Notes under the pieces: model-generated
The model's input: only the letters and a program-made list of their open reading frames with translations
What the model was told of the DNA's origin: nothing
The model's database searches: none
Assembly: GCA_021787435.1 (NCBI GenBank)
Contig: JAJYLY010000011.1
Location: 1 to 64,000, forward strand
DNA length: 64,000 nt
Reading direction: 5' to 3'
Source: Pseudomonadota bacterium
Lineage (GTDB): Bacteria; Pseudomonadota; Gammaproteobacteria; Burkholderiales; Gallionellaceae
Position numbers and translations under genes: made by a program
Part shown: positions 16,667 to 27,114 of the stretch, in pieces
How the letters are laid out: the number at the start of each line of letters is the position of its first letter
Numbering within the stretch: the stretch's first letter is position 1

Positions 16667-17451
16667 AGCTGATCCAGTCCAGCGACAATCCCTTTTTCAA
16701 GGAACTTGTGAAGCTTGCAGCTTCAGCGCGCAGCCGGAAAAAATCCGGAAAGACTCTTCTGGATGGTGCGCATCTGATTGCCTCCTATCTGGATGCGGGT
16801 TGCAAGCCGCTGCATGTGCTGCTGAATGCCCATGCTTTGCAGGACGATGAAATCACCGCATTGCGTGCACGCCTTGAAGGCGTGCACGTCACGCAGCTTG
16901 ACGACAGGCTTTTTGCGGAGCTTTCGGAATTGAAAACGGCAACAGGGGTGCTCGCGCTGATCGAGGTGCCTGTTGCCGAATGCGCCGCGGGAAATTTTGT
17001 GCTGTTGCTCGAAGACATACAGGACCCGGGCAACTTGGGTTCGATGTTGCGATCAGCAGGCGCGGCGGGTTGCGATGCGGTTTTTCTGTCACCCGGATGC
17101 GCCGATGCTTGGTCGCCAAAGGTGCTGCGCGCAGCGATGGGAGGGCATTTCTGCATCAGGATACACGAAGGGCAGGATTTGGCTCGTGCGGCCGCGGCGT
17201 TCCGGGGAATGCGCGTTGCAACCAGCTTGCAGGCGGCGCACAATCTGTATGAGTGCGACCTGTCTGCCGATGTCGCATTCATGATAGGCAACGAGGGGGC
17301 TGGATTGTCTGATCAGCTTCTGGCGTTGTCCACGCATGCTGTAAGGATTCCGATGCCGGGCGGCGTTGAATCGCTGAATGCCGCCGCTGCCGCTGCAATT
17401 TGCCTGTTTGAAGCTGTACGCCAACGCTTGATGACTGGGAGGTCGAAATGA
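16663..17451 (+). CDS. SpoU/TrmH-family rRNA methyltransferase
   Basis: A 262-residue SAM-dependent 2'-O-ribose RNA methyltransferase with the knotted SPOUT fold. Motif 1 is LEDIQDPGNLGSMLRSA, motif 2 MIGNEGAGLS and motif 3 IPMPGGVESLNAAAAAAI, which together form the cofactor knot. The N-terminal ~90 residues are the substrate-binding domain of the RlmB/TsnR kind. It overlaps cphA upstream and a cytochrome gene downstream, each by ATGA. The exact RNA target (23S rRNA or tRNA) cannot be set from sequence alone. Confidence 0.9.
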   Translation: MKLIQSSDNPFFKELVKLAASARSRKKSGKTLLDGAHLIASYLDAGCKPLHVLLNAHALQDDEITALRARLEGVHVTQLDDRLFAELSELKTATGVLALIEVPVAECAAGNFVLLLEDIQDPGNLGSMLRSAGAAGCDAVFLSPGCADAWSPKVLRAAMGGHFCIRIHEGQDLARAAAAFRGMRVATSLQAAHNLYECDLSADVAFMIGNEGAGLSDQLLALSTHAVRIPMPGGVESLNAAAAAAICLFEAVRQRLMTGRSK

Positions 17452-17897
17452 TCAAAACCATGATGGGTGCATTCATTATAATGATGAGTTTGAATGCGGC
17501 TTTTGCAGTGGACGAAATCATGCCCATGAAACGTCACGACATGAATGTGACGGATGCGAGAATCTCGCTTCACTTGTCGGAAAGAATGAAGCAGCACCAG
17601 ATGGCTGACATGCGGGCGCACCTTGCAGCCATAAACGATATAGTCGGCCTGATGACTGAAAACAAGTTTGCAGAGGCGTCGAAACTGGCCCATGAAAAGC
17701 TCGGCCTGACCCCTGAGATGCAGAGGATGTGCAACATGCTGGGCAACGAAAAGGCCACCGCAATGGGACTTGCATTTCATAGGAGCGGCGACGAACTGGG
17801 CGATGCACTAGTGTCAGGCGATGTGGGCCGTTCACTGTCTGCACTGCACAACACGATGCAGTATTGTGTCGAGTGTCATGCAACTTTCCGTCAGTGA
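17448..17897 (+). CDS. Periplasmic cytochrome c'-like haem protein
   Basis: A 149-residue precursor with a signal peptide (MIKTMMGAFIIMMSLNAAFA, cut before VDE). A single haem site, CVECH, lies at residues 140-144, very near the C-terminus. The rest is helical and methionine-rich, as expected for the four-helix cytochrome c'/c-556 group, which bind haem through a C-terminal site. It would be matured in the periplasm, possibly for electron transfer or NO binding. The ATGA overlap with an RNA methyltransferase is an odd pairing. Confidence 0.8.
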   Translation: MIKTMMGAFIIMMSLNAAFAVDEIMPMKRHDMNVTDARISLHLSERMKQHQMADMRAHLAAINDIVGLMTENKFAEASKLAHEKLGLTPEMQRMCNMLGNEKATAMGLAFHRSGDELGDALVSGDVGRSLSALHNTMQYCVECHATFRQ

Positions 17898-18126
17898 ACC
17901 TAAAGTTATTGGGAGCACTGTTGGGAAATGGTGTTAAGCCATGGGTGGGCATGCAATAGTAGGTCGCCGGACTTGGCGTTACAATCTCATGAATTTTGTC
18001 TGATTGAACGGCTTCCTGATCTATTGTTGACCGTCACAAGCCACTTTAGCTATCACTGGTTTGCCTCGCTATTAGTCTTCCCGGAAATTACATAAGTGTT
18101 AACTTTTCACGAATAGAACCTGAAAA

Positions 18127-18981
18127 ATGAGTGACAAGATGCTCAATGTGATCGACCACGACAGGAACAGCGCTGAACTGCGCTATGTGTATCCTGTGGT
18201 GTCGCGCCGCGCAGGCGGGGTGTCAGTCGGCATCAACCTAAACACTAACAATGCCTGCAACTGGCGCTGCATCTATTGCCAAGTGCCCGACTTGACGATG
18301 GGCACAGCGCCGCCTGTGGATATGGCGTTGCTCAAAACCGAGCTGCGTGATTTTTTGAATGAGCTGATGCATGGCAAGTTCATGCAGGAACGCGTGCCTG
18401 AAGGTGCTAGGCGCATCAACGATATCGCATTGTCCGGCAACGGTGAGCCGACCAGTGCTGCGGAGTTTCCTGAAGTCGTCGAGCTCATCGCACAAATTCG
18501 TTCCGAACTTGCGATACCCGCATCGGTCAAGACCGTGCTGATCACCAATGGCAGTCTGTTGTACAGGGAAAAGGTGCAAAGGGGGCTGATCGAGTTGGCA
18601 AAAATCAGCGGCGAAGTGTGGTTCAAACTCGATCGCGCAAGCGAGGCCGGCATGAAGCAAATCAACGACACCCAGGTGCGCATGGACAAGGTGCGGGCTA
18701 ACCTCATCGCTACAATCACCAATTGTCCTACCTGGCTGCAAACCTGCTGGTTCGCGCTGGATGGCAAGGCACCTTCGAAGCAGGATGAGGACGATTATCT
18801 GGCCCTGATCGGCTCGCTGCTTGGCGAAGGCCATCAACTCCAGGGCGTATTGCTGTATGGACTTGCGCGTCCCTCGCAGCAGGTTGAAGCGCCGCGTTTA
18901 TCGGCCTTGCCCGAGGCCAGCTTGCAAGGCTTTGCCGACCGGATCGCGGCTTTGGGATTGCCGGTCAAGGTCAGCGTTTAG
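18127..18981 (+). CDS. Radical SAM protein, wyosine-synthase-like group
   Basis: A 284-residue radical SAM enzyme. The iron-sulfur cluster cysteines are C44, C48 and C51 in ACNWRCIYCQ, followed by the SAM-binding GNGEPT motif (ALSGNGEPTSAAEF) and VLITNGSLL. The pattern fits the COG0731-like radical SAM group that includes tRNA-wyosine relatives, but bacteria of this kind do not make wyosine, so the substrate is unknown. It ends 8 bases before a DUF3025 gene, and the two are probably cotranscribed. The ATG follows a weak ribosome site. Confidence 0.85.
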   Translation: MSDKMLNVIDHDRNSAELRYVYPVVSRRAGGVSVGINLNTNNACNWRCIYCQVPDLTMGTAPPVDMALLKTELRDFLNELMHGKFMQERVPEGARRINDIALSGNGEPTSAAEFPEVVELIAQIRSELAIPASVKTVLITNGSLLYREKVQRGLIELAKISGEVWFKLDRASEAGMKQINDTQVRMDKVRANLIATITNCPTWLQTCWFALDGKAPSKQDEDDYLALIGSLLGEGHQLQGVLLYGLARPSQQVEAPRLSALPEASLQGFADRIAALGLPVKVSV

Positions 18982-18989
18982 CAATAGAT

Positions 18990-19847
18990 ATGGAATTTGA
19001 CCGTGGCAGCTTGCTGCAATCAATGCTGTTCTCGCCGCTGCACGCGGCGATTGCGAATCTCAAGACTGGCCAATTTCCGACGCTGGATGAATTGAACGCA
19101 CTGCTGCTCAATCGCGGAATCGCAGTGCAGGGTGGACGTGAACTGCGCTTTGTCGCGCCGCAAGCAGGCAGGCTCGCGTTCGAGGAACAATACGAGCCGC
19201 GCTGCTACCTCACGGGCGAGGTGCAAACGCGTAGAGATAACTGGCACGACCTTTATAATGCGCTGGTGTGGCTGACCTTCCCGAATGCCAAGGCTGCCAT
19301 CAATGCGCGGCATTATCGCGCATTGACAGAGATTGATGCAGAAGTGAATAGCCAACGGGGCGCTGTGCGCGACACGAACACGCTGCTCGACGAGTCAGGC
19401 GTCATCGTGGCTTATGCCGACGAAGAGCTGGCCGATCTGCTGAGAAATTTCCAGTGGCGGGAATTGTTCTGGCAAAGACGCGATGAGGTCAAAAGCAGCA
19501 TGGGATTTTATGTTTTCGGTCACGGTTTGTATGAAAAAGCCATGCAACCCTATGTAGGCATGACAGGGCATGGGTTGCTGATCAGGGTCGAGCGGGCATT
19601 CTTCGGCTTGCTCATCGGACAGCAGTTGGCGCATCTGGATGACAGGATAGCGGAGTATCTTGCCGACTCTCAACACTGCCGCAATACACACGAGTTATCT
19701 CCTGTGCCGCTGCTGGGCGTACCCGGATGGACTAAGGACAACGAGTGTTCCAGTTACTATGACAACGCCGCCTATTTCCGTCCTGGCAGGCGCAAGTTTG
19801 ATCGAGTTGAGAGTCGCAATTGTAAATTTTCCGGCAAACGCTCATAA
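18990..19847 (+). CDS. DUF3025 family protein
   Basis: A 285-residue protein of the DUF3025 family, recognised by WHDLYNALVWLTFPNAKAAI and by the later YVFGHGLYEKAMQPYVGMTG segment with conserved His and Tyr. The family is common in beta- and gammaproteobacteria and has no established function. No signal peptide or membrane helix is seen. Its position directly after the radical SAM gene suggests a shared pathway, but there is no further evidence for one. The C-terminal ~20 basic residues look like a divergent tail. Confidence 0.82.
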   Translation: MEFDRGSLLQSMLFSPLHAAIANLKTGQFPTLDELNALLLNRGIAVQGGRELRFVAPQAGRLAFEEQYEPRCYLTGEVQTRRDNWHDLYNALVWLTFPNAKAAINARHYRALTEIDAEVNSQRGAVRDTNTLLDESGVIVAYADEELADLLRNFQWRELFWQRRDEVKSSMGFYVFGHGLYEKAMQPYVGMTGHGLLIRVERAFFGLLIGQQLAHLDDRIAEYLADSQHCRNTHELSPVPLLGVPGWTKDNECSSYYDNAAYFRPGRRKFDRVESRNCKFSGKRS

Positions 19848-19877
19848 TCGCCGCGTTCCCCTATATCTGAGGCCGCC

Positions 19878-20282
19878 ATGCTTTTTTTCGACATGTTCCG
19901 ACATGACCCGAAGTTCATTGCAATCAAGGGCGGGGAAGTATTGTTCCGCGAGGGTGATGCCGGCGAAGCGATGTATGTGCTGATAGAGGGAGAAGCTGCA
20001 GTGACTATTGCCGGAATGTTTTTCGAGAAGTGTACGCCCGGCAGCTTTGTGGGTGAGCTGGCCGTGATCGATGGTTCGCCGCGCTTTGCGACCGTTACTG
20101 CGTTGACGGATTGCAGATTCGTCGTGATCGATCGCGAACGTTTCCATTTCCTGGTGGATGAGGCGCCCCGCTTTGCGATCGATGTGATGCGCGTGATGGC
20201 ACAGCGGTTAAGAAATTGCGACAGGCGCATATTGTCGGCAGAGCTGTCAGAAATGCCTGTCGACATGGCATCATCCGCGTAA
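19878..20282 (+). CDS. Stand-alone cyclic nucleotide-binding domain protein
   Basis: A 134-residue protein made of a single CRP-type effector domain. The beta-roll has GEVLFREGDAGEAMYVLIEG, and the phosphate-binding cassette reads GELAVIDGSPRFATV, with the Glu and Arg used for cyclic nucleotide contact. It has no DNA-binding helix-turn-helix, kinase or channel part, so it would sense cAMP or a related ligand and act by contact with a partner. It lies alone between the DUF3025 gene and an ABC ATPase. No partner is evident from its position. Confidence 0.82.
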   Translation: MLFFDMFRHDPKFIAIKGGEVLFREGDAGEAMYVLIEGEAAVTIAGMFFEKCTPGSFVGELAVIDGSPRFATVTALTDCRFVVIDRERFHFLVDEAPRFAIDVMRVMAQRLRNCDRRILSAELSEMPVDMASSA

Positions 20283-20421
20283 CAGCCATTCCCTTTTTCA
20301 TGCATGTAACGATCGCTTCTTGCTTCAGGCAAGGTGCGAACATCGTTGAATTTTTCGCGGGCGAAGTTGTGGCCAGGCGGCGCAAAAATGATAACATCGG
20401 CCTGTCATTTTGGAGAAAGAA

Positions 20422-21219
20422 TTGAAGCAATTATCGGACAATCTGGTCGAGGTCAGCAACCTGCGTTTTGCCTATGGCAAGCGCGAGGTGCTGAAAGGAA
20501 TCGATCTCGCGATACCGCACGGCAAGATCGTGGCGATACTGGGCGTGAGCGGATGCGGAAAGAGCACCTTGTTGCATCATTTCGGCGGACAGCTAAAACC
20601 CGCCAGCGGCAGCGTTAAGGTACTGGGGAAAGTGATACATGAGCTCAACAACGATGAGCTCTATGCGATGCGCCGGCAGATGGGTATGATGTTTCAGGTG
20701 AGCGGTCTGTTCAGCGATCTTAGCGTGTATGACAATCTGGCCTTCCCGATGCGCGAGCATACCGATCTGTCCGAGGAAATGATACGCGATCTGGTATTGA
20801 TGAAGCTTCAGGCCGTCGGTTTGCGCGGTGCGCATGGACTGATGCCGAAGGATCTGTCGGGCGGCATGGAGCGCCGTGTGGCGCTGGCTAGAGCGATCGC
20901 GCTCGATCCTCAGCTTATCATCTATGATGAGCCTTTCGCCGGGCTCGATCCGATCTCGCTCAACATCATCGCCAACCTGATCCGTAAGCTGAACGATGCA
21001 CTGGGCGTGACCTCCGTAGTGGTCACGTATGACATGTCCGAATCACTCAAGATCGCTGATTATGTGTATTTCATTCATGACGGGAAGGTGGTGGCTCAGG
21101 GGGAAGCGTCGGAAATGTATGAATCCAAAGATCCGTTTGTGCATCAGTTCATACATGCCGAATCCGATGGGCCGGTCGCCTTCCAGTATCCAAGCCGGCC
21201 CTATGCAGAGGATATTTAG
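20422..21219 (+). CDS. ABC transporter ATPase, MlaF-like
   Basis: A 265-residue ATPase of the MlaF/Ttg2A group that powers phospholipid or organic solvent transport across the envelope. Walker A is GVSGCGKST, the Q-loop region MGMMFQVSGLFSDLSVYDNL, the signature LSGGMERRVALARA and Walker B LIIYDEPFAGLDP. The TTG start was chosen for its GGAG site 6-9 bases before. The usual mlaE, mlaD and mlaC partners are not next to it, and the switch His is replaced (VVTYDMSES rather than a TH pair), so it may serve a separate or dispersed system. Confidence 0.85.
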   Translation: MKQLSDNLVEVSNLRFAYGKREVLKGIDLAIPHGKIVAILGVSGCGKSTLLHHFGGQLKPASGSVKVLGKVIHELNNDELYAMRRQMGMMFQVSGLFSDLSVYDNLAFPMREHTDLSEEMIRDLVLMKLQAVGLRGAHGLMPKDLSGGMERRVALARAIALDPQLIIYDEPFAGLDPISLNIIANLIRKLNDALGVTSVVVTYDMSESLKIADYVYFIHDGKVVAQGEASEMYESKDPFVHQFIHAESDGPVAFQYPSRPYAEDI

Positions 21220-21237
21220 CCGTATGGGAAAAAACTG

Positions 21238-21867
21238 ATGCCTTTGACGGTCTGCAGGAAATGCGAAAAGATTTTCCCATCGGGGAGTTCAAATTGCCCG
21301 TATTGCGGCGCGCCAGTTCAAAAGGAGGCGGCGCCGGTTGAAAAAAAAGATATCACGAATGTGCTGGTCGGCCTCATCATGCTGGTATGCCTGATGTTTC
21401 TCCTGATACTCAACACGACGAGAAAAGTTGACCTTCAGTCTGATGCCGTTCTGCTGCAAAGCTGTACTGCATTGAATTGTCCAACGGGGACCAGAGCGAT
21501 GACCTCTCCCTCGCAGCAGGAACCCTATTACACATGCAAGAGCCGTGAACTGTCGGACTATGCAAACTATGTGATGGATCTGATGCTGGCCCAAGTCAAC
21601 TTTGCAGGGTCTTCGCCCAAGATCACCAGCAAGACGGGGGAGCCCGATGTGACGAAGAGTCAGCAGGCCATTCTTGACGACTACCGGTCGAAGGCAGGTG
21701 TCTCCACATTCGAGGGTGCTTTATCAAAATGCTACAGAGGGATAGGCAACATGAGAGTCACCGTGCTCGACAATCCTAAAGACAGCAACAGCATCTACGT
21801 GCGCTCGGAAAGCAACCACAATGAAAAATTCTGGCTGCCCAAGGCGAAACTCAACTTGCGCGAATGA
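21238..21867 (+). CDS. Zinc-ribbon protein with one membrane helix
   Basis: Unrecognised 209-residue protein. An N-terminal zinc ribbon uses Cys 6, 9, 20 and 23 (CRKC and CPYC pairs), followed by a charged linker and a single membrane helix (about 38-60). The C-terminal ~140 residues, probably outside the cytoplasm, contain several more cysteines and a GKxx-type beta region ending in EKFWLPKAKLNL. It lies 18 bases after the MlaF-like gene, so the two may be cotranscribed. It ends 3 bases from the convergent pgi gene. Confidence 0.75.
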   Translation: MPLTVCRKCEKIFPSGSSNCPYCGAPVQKEAAPVEKKDITNVLVGLIMLVCLMFLLILNTTRKVDLQSDAVLLQSCTALNCPTGTRAMTSPSQQEPYYTCKSRELSDYANYVMDLMLAQVNFAGSSPKITSKTGEPDVTKSQQAILDDYRSKAGVSTFEGALSKCYRGIGNMRVTVLDNPKDSNSIYVRSESNHNEKFWLPKAKLNLRE

Positions 21868-21870
21868 TTA

Positions 21871-23502
21871 TTAGCTGCGTCGATAATACGCAATCAGGTT
21901 TGCAGTCGAGCTGTCATGATGCGAGTCTTTCGAGGAATCAAGCAGTTCGGGCAGGATTTTTCCGGCCAGCTGCTTGCCAAGCTCAACCCCCCACTGGTCG
22001 AAAGAGTTGATGTTCCACACGGTGCCCTGCACGAATACCTTGTGTTCGTAAAGCGCGATCAGCATGCCCAGTGTGCGAGGATCCAGCCTGTCAAACAGCA
22101 GGGTATTGGTGGGCCTGTTGCCAGCAAACATCTTGTGCGGCAGCAGTGCCTCCAGCGCCTCTTCCTGCATGCCCTGAGCCGCCAGCTCCGCGCGGGCTTC
22201 ATCTCTTGTCTTGCCTATCATCAGAGCTTCGGTCTGAGCGAAGCAGTTGGCTAGCAATATTGCGTGGTGATCGCCGACAGGATTCTTACTCTCGAGCGGT
22301 GCCAGAAAATCGGCCGGTATCATGCGGGTGCCCTGGTGTATAAGCTGGTAGAAGGCGTGCTGACCATTGGTGCCTGGTTCACCCCATACCACCATGCCGG
22401 TGTCGTAGTCGACTGACATGCCGTTACGGTCCACGGATTTGCCGTTGCTCTCCATTTCCAGCTGCTGCAGATAGGCAGGGAAACGATGAAGATACTGGTC
22501 ATAGGGCAGCACCGCATTAGATGCGGTGCCAAAGAAGTTCCCATACCAGATGCCCAGCATGCCCATGATCACCGGCATGTTCTGTTCCAGTGGCGCTGTG
22601 CGAAAATGCATATCCATCTCATGCGCGCCTGAGAGCAGTTCCTCGAATCTGTCCATGCCGACAAACAGCGCAATGGGCAGACCTATGGCCGACCACAGCG
22701 AATAGCGCCCTCCCACCCAGTCCCAGAATTCGAATACATGTTCGATGCCAAAGGCGGCAGTCGCTTTGAGATTGGTCGACACGGCGACAAAGTGTCTGGC
22801 AACCGCAGCTTCATCGCTCAATTGCTCGACCAGCCAGGAACGGGCGGTGCGCGCATTGGTCAGCGTTTCCTGGGTGGTGAAGGTCTTTGAGCTGACGATG
22901 AACAGCGTGGTTGCTGCATCCAGTTTTTTCAGCGTCTCGACAAGATGCGTGGCATCCACGTTGGATACGAAGTGGGCGCGTAGGTTTTCTGAGCCATAGG
23001 GCTTCAACGCCTCGCAAGCCATCAGCGGGCCGAGGTCTGAACCGCCTATGCCTATGTTGACGATATCGGTGATCGCGTGGCCAGTTTGTCCTGTGTGGCG
23101 ACCACTGCGCACATTATCCGCAAATTCGCGCATCGTTCCCAGCACGCGCCTGACATCGTGCATCACGTCCCTGCCATCGACAAGTATGGTGTTGTCCGAA
23201 CGGTTACGCAGCGCCGTGTGCAGCACCGCGCGCTGTTCGGTGATGTTGATCTTGTCGCCTGAAAACATGTGCTCGATGGCATCCGGCAGTCCGCACTGGC
23301 GGGCCAGATCGATGAGCAGGTTCCGAGTTTCGAGGTTGATGCGATTTTTTGAATAATCGAGCAGCAGGCTGCCTGTCCTGATCGAGAATGTCTTGAAGCG
23401 CGAAGCATCTTCCTGGAACATCTGGCGCATGTGGCGCGATTCCATGATCCCGTGGTGTGCAATGAGGGCTTGCCAAGCGGCGGACGAGGTAAGTTTGGAC
23501 AT
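21871..23502 (-). CDS. pgi: Glucose-6-phosphate isomerase
   Basis: A 543-residue enzyme that interconverts glucose 6-phosphate and fructose 6-phosphate in the cytoplasm. Both family signatures are visible: [19 protein letters not shown] with the active-site region and [11 protein letters not shown] near the C-terminus. The length matches bacterial Pgi. It starts 20 bases after glgB ends and on the same strand, so it probably belongs to the glgB transcript. That links gluconeogenic hexose phosphate from the Calvin cycle to glycogen synthesis. Confidence 0.96.
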   Translation of the reverse strand: MSKLTSSAAWQALIAHHGIMESRHMRQMFQEDASRFKTFSIRTGSLLLDYSKNRINLETRNLLIDLARQCGLPDAIEHMFSGDKINITEQRAVLHTALRNRSDNTILVDGRDVMHDVRRVLGTMREFADNVRSGRHTGQTGHAITDIVNIGIGGSDLGPLMACEALKPYGSENLRAHFVSNVDATHLVETLKKLDAATTLFIVSSKTFTTQETLTNARTARSWLVEQLSDEAAVARHFVAVSTNLKATAAFGIEHVFEFWDWVGGRYSLWSAIGLPIALFVGMDRFEELLSGAHEMDMHFRTAPLEQNMPVIMGMLGIWYGNFFGTASNAVLPYDQYLHRFPAYLQQLEMESNGKSVDRNGMSVDYDTGMVVWGEPGTNGQHAFYQLIHQGTRMIPADFLAPLESKNPVGDHHAILLANCFAQTEALMIGKTRDEARAELAAQGMQEEALEALLPHKMFAGNRPTNTLLFDRLDPRTLGMLIALYEHKVFVQGTVWNINSFDQWGVELGKQLAGKILPELLDSSKDSHHDSSTANLIAYYRRS

Positions 23503-23522
23503 GATGGCTCTATGAATGCATT

Positions 23523-25685
23523 TCAGGGTGTGTTTGATGTCTGCGGCAGCAGTATGATGCCGGCAAGGGGGGGTAAGGTGATCTCGGCCGAGCAGGGTTG
23601 ATTCATCCAGGGTATCGTCTCCGCAAACAGGGATCCCGCATTGCCGAGATTGCTTCCCGCGTAATAGGCCGAATCGCTGTTCAGTACTTCTCGATAGGAA
23701 ACAAGGGCGGGCAGGCCGACCCGGTATTTTATGCGCGGCAAGGGTGTCAGGTTCAGGATGATGACAGCGGTCGATCCGTCGCGCGCAAGGCGCTGGTAGG
23801 AAAGCACCGATTTTTCGGCATCATTGCAATCTATCCAGGAAAACCCTTCGGATTGAAAGTCCTGGTCGTGCAGCGCAGGCAGCGTGCGATAAAGTTCGTT
23901 GAGGTCACGCGTCAAATTCTGCATGCTGCGGTGGTACTCTTCGCTAAGCTGCCACCATTCTAGCTCCCACCTAGACTGCCATTCGCGTCCCTGCGCGATT
24001 TCGTTGCCCATAAAGTTGAGCTTTTTGCCCGGGCAGGTCATCTGGTAGGTCAGTAATAGGCGCAGATTGGCAAATTTCTGCCAGGCATCACCCGGCATCT
24101 TTGAGAGCAGTGAGCCTTTGCCGTGCACAACTTCATCGTGCGAGAAGGGCAGGATGAAGTTTTCGGTGTAGGCATAGATCTGTCCAAAGGTCAGTTCGTT
24201 GTGATGATAGCGTCTATGCACGGGGTCGTGGCTGAAGTAGCTCAGGGTGTCATTCATCCAGCCCATGTTCCACTTCATTGAAAAACCGAGTCCGCCGAGA
24301 TAGACAGGCCGGGAGACAGCCGGCCATGCGGTGGATTCTTCGGCCATGGTCAGTGCGCCAGGGAATCTGTCGTGCACCATCACGTTCAGTTCGCGAAGGA
24401 ATTCGACCGCTTCGAGATTTTCTCGGCCACCATATTTATTGGGTATCCATTCGCCGGCATTCCGCGAATAATCGAGATACAGCATCGAGGCGACTGCATC
24501 CACGCGCAGTCCGTCAAAATGGAATTCGGACAGCCAGAAATGCGCGCTGGACACCAGGAAAGACTTCACTTCGTTGCGGCCGAAATTGAAGATATGGGTA
24601 CCCCAGTCCTGATGAAAACCCTTACGCGGATCTTCATGTTCATAAAGCGCGGTGCCGTCGAAGCGTGCGAGCGCCCAGTCGTCTTGGGGAAAATGCGCTG
24701 GCACCCAGTCGAGAATCACGCCGATGTCGGCCTGATGGCAGGCGTCGATCAGATGGCGCAATTCGTCTGGTGAGCCAAAGCGGCTGGTTGGTGCAAAATA
24801 GCCGCTGCACTGGTAACCCCAGGACTCATCCAGCGGATGCTCAGTCACCGGCATGAATTCAATGTGTGTATAGCCCATGGATTTGACATAGGGCACGAGA
24901 TCATGGGCCAATTCGCGGTAGGTGTAGAATCTGCCATCCGGATGGCGTCTCCATGAACCTGCATGCACTTCATAGATATTCACTGCGGCATGCAGCCAGT
25001 CCCACCCGGCCCGTTTCTGCATCCATGCCTCATCCTGCCAGCTGTGCCGTTGATCGGTTGCTGCAAGCGATGCGGTGCCTGGACGCAATTCGTAGCCTTG
25101 CGAATAGGGGTCGGTCTTAGTCAGTATGTGACCGGTGTCACGGTTGCGGATCTCATAGCGGTACAGCGCATGCCGTGCGATTTCCGGGATGAAGATTTCC
25201 CAAACGCCGCTAGAGCCATGCAGCCGCATGGGATTGATCCTACCGTCCCAGCTGTTGAATTCGCCGATTACGCTGACGCGCTCTGCATTGGGTGCCCAGA
25301 CGGCAAAACGCACGCCGGATACGCCGTTTATTTCAATGGCATGTGAGCCCAGCATGCGATAGGCCTGCTGGAGCATGCCTTCGCTGAAAAGGAACAGATC
25401 CTGCTGTGAAATATGCGCGGGAAACTGATAAGGGTCGAGTACCTCGCGCGATGAGCTGCCTGTTTCGACGCGCAGACGGTAGGGCAGGGCAGGGGCACTT
25501 TCCCCGCGCCATTCGAACAGTCCTTCAGGGTGCGTTTTGATGAAGGGTTCGCCATGCAATAAGACTACAGTCGCATGAGGATCGTAAAAGCGTATCACCG
25601 CATTCTCACCTTCATGATGTAAGCCGAGCAGAGCAAAGGGGTCATGGAGGCGTGCCTGTAACAAAGATTTAATCTGTATAGTCAC
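23523..25685 (-). CDS. glgB: 1,4-alpha-glucan branching enzyme
   Basis: A 720-residue GH13 enzyme that makes alpha-1,6 branches in glycogen. The N-terminal region has the two glycogen-binding beta domains (residues ~1-220; [20 protein letters not shown]). The catalytic barrel follows with [16 protein letters not shown] (Asp nucleophile), MAEESTAWP (acid Glu) and [14 protein letters not shown] (third Asp). The GTG start fits the usual length and avoids overlap with the divergent glgC; a 60-codon upstream extension is not supported. It diverges from glgC across about 90 bases, which should hold both promoters. Confidence 0.95.
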   Translation of the reverse strand: MTIQIKSLLQARLHDPFALLGLHHEGENAVIRFYDPHATVVLLHGEPFIKTHPEGLFEWRGESAPALPYRLRVETGSSSREVLDPYQFPAHISQQDLFLFSEGMLQQAYRMLGSHAIEINGVSGVRFAVWAPNAERVSVIGEFNSWDGRINPMRLHGSSGVWEIFIPEIARHALYRYEIRNRDTGHILTKTDPYSQGYELRPGTASLAATDQRHSWQDEAWMQKRAGWDWLHAAVNIYEVHAGSWRRHPDGRFYTYRELAHDLVPYVKSMGYTHIEFMPVTEHPLDESWGYQCSGYFAPTSRFGSPDELRHLIDACHQADIGVILDWVPAHFPQDDWALARFDGTALYEHEDPRKGFHQDWGTHIFNFGRNEVKSFLVSSAHFWLSEFHFDGLRVDAVASMLYLDYSRNAGEWIPNKYGGRENLEAVEFLRELNVMVHDRFPGALTMAEESTAWPAVSRPVYLGGLGFSMKWNMGWMNDTLSYFSHDPVHRRYHHNELTFGQIYAYTENFILPFSHDEVVHGKGSLLSKMPGDAWQKFANLRLLLTYQMTCPGKKLNFMGNEIAQGREWQSRWELEWWQLSEEYHRSMQNLTRDLNELYRTLPALHDQDFQSEGFSWIDCNDAEKSVLSYQRLARDGSTAVIILNLTPLPRIKYRVGLPALVSYREVLNSDSAYYAGSNLGNAGSLFAETIPWMNQPCSAEITLPPLAGIILLPQTSNTP

Positions 25686-25773
25686 TTTAATTCCCGTTAG
25701 TTCTTGTGTCGTGCGACGATTGTAAACGATAATGGGTGCGCCAAGAAAAAATGTGACCGATATGGAGGCTGAG

Positions 25774-27099
25774 ATGAGTGTCGAGCTGGGATATCTGCGA
25801 AGAAAATACCATGTGGCAACAGGTGATCCAGAACCGCGTTTTGTCAGTCGCCTGACCAAGAACACTTACGCGATGGTGCTGGCAGGCGGTCGCGGCAGTC
25901 GACTGCATGAGTTGACCGACTGGCGTGCGAAACCCGCCGTTCCATTCGGAGGCAAGTTCCGCATCATCGATTTCGTTCTTTCAAACTGCGTGAACTCCGG
26001 CATCCGCCGCATCGGCGTGGCGACCCAGTATAAATCGCACAGCCTGATCCAGCACATCCAGCGCGGATGGTCATTCCTGAACGGGCAGTTCAACGAGTAC
26101 CTGGACATCCTGCCGGCGCAGCAGCGCGTCAGCGAAGACCAATGGTACCGGGGCACTGCGGATGCAGTTTTTCAGAACCTGGACATCATACGCGCATCCA
26201 AGTGCGACTTTGTCGTGATTCTGGCAGGGGATCATATCTACAAGATGGACTATGGCAAACTGCTGGCATGCCATGTGGAAAAAAAGGCCGACATGACGGT
26301 GGCCTGTCTTGAAGTGCCGGTTTCTGATGCCCGCGCCTTCGGCGTGATGGGAGTCGGCGATGACGGACGTGTGCTCGAATTTGTCGAGAAGCCTGAGCAT
26401 CCTCCTTCTATCCCCGGTCATCCGGACTTGTCATTGGCCAGCATGGGCATTTATGTGTTCAATACGAGGTTTTTGATCGAGCAACTGATCCGTGATGCGG
26501 ACAGCCCCAAGTCCAGCCATGATTTTGGCAAGGACCTGATCCCGCACATGGTGGCCAATTATCGTGTATTTGCGCAAAGCTTCGATGAGAGCTGCGTGGG
26601 CATGGGTGCCGACAAGAAGCCTTACTGGCGCGATGTGGGTACCATCGACTCGTACTGGGAGGCGAGTATGGAAATGACCAAGGTGATTCCCGATCTGAAT
26701 ATGTATGACCAGGAGTGGCCGATCTGGACCTATCAGGAGCAGTTGCCGCCAGCCAAGTTCGTGTTCGATGAACCTGAGCGCCGCGGTGTGGCGATAGACT
26801 CTCTGGTATCTGGTGGCTGCATTGTCAGCGGCTCGACGGTGAAACGCTCGCTGCTCTTTTCCGATGTGCGCGTCAACAGTTACTCCTATATAGAGGATTC
26901 TGTGTTGCTGCCCAAAGTGGATATCGGACGCCATGTCACCTTGAGGCGGGTGATCGTGGACAAGGATTGCAGGATTCCTGACGGTCTGGAGGTCGGTCTC
27001 GATGCGGAGAAGGATCGCAAGCATTTTCATGTCAGCCCAAACGGCATTACGCTTATCACCTCAGAGATGCTGGGACAGACAGGGCACCGCATCCGCTAA
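25774..27099 (+). CDS. glgC: Glucose-1-phosphate adenylyltransferase (ADP-glucose pyrophosphorylase)
   Basis: A 441-residue enzyme that makes ADP-glucose from ATP and glucose 1-phosphate, the committed step of bacterial glycogen synthesis. The nucleotide site reads [20 protein letters not shown], followed by [11 protein letters not shown]. The glucose-phosphate site includes FVEKPEHP, and a left-handed beta-helix follows at the C-terminus. The ATG beginning MSVELGY was chosen for its GGAGG site 5 bases before; two earlier in-frame ATGs lack one. The enzyme is usually allosteric, activated by glycolytic intermediates. The synthase gene glgA is not in the window. Confidence 0.94.
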   Translation: MSVELGYLRRKYHVATGDPEPRFVSRLTKNTYAMVLAGGRGSRLHELTDWRAKPAVPFGGKFRIIDFVLSNCVNSGIRRIGVATQYKSHSLIQHIQRGWSFLNGQFNEYLDILPAQQRVSEDQWYRGTADAVFQNLDIIRASKCDFVVILAGDHIYKMDYGKLLACHVEKKADMTVACLEVPVSDARAFGVMGVGDDGRVLEFVEKPEHPPSIPGHPDLSLASMGIYVFNTRFLIEQLIRDADSPKSSHDFGKDLIPHMVANYRVFAQSFDESCVGMGADKKPYWRDVGTIDSYWEASMEMTKVIPDLNMYDQEWPIWTYQEQLPPAKFVFDEPERRGVAIDSLVSGGCIVSGSTVKRSLLFSDVRVNSYSYIEDSVLLPKVDIGRHVTLRRVIVDKDCRIPDGLEVGLDAEKDRKHFHVSPNGITLITSEMLGQTGHRIR

Positions 27100-27114
27100 G
27101 CAGGCGGGCTCATT

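Noticed and set aside
25686..25865. A 60-residue N-terminal extension of GlgB
   Set aside because: It would overlap the divergent glgC coding sequence and lacks the CBM48 pattern; the GTG at 25685 gives the usual length.
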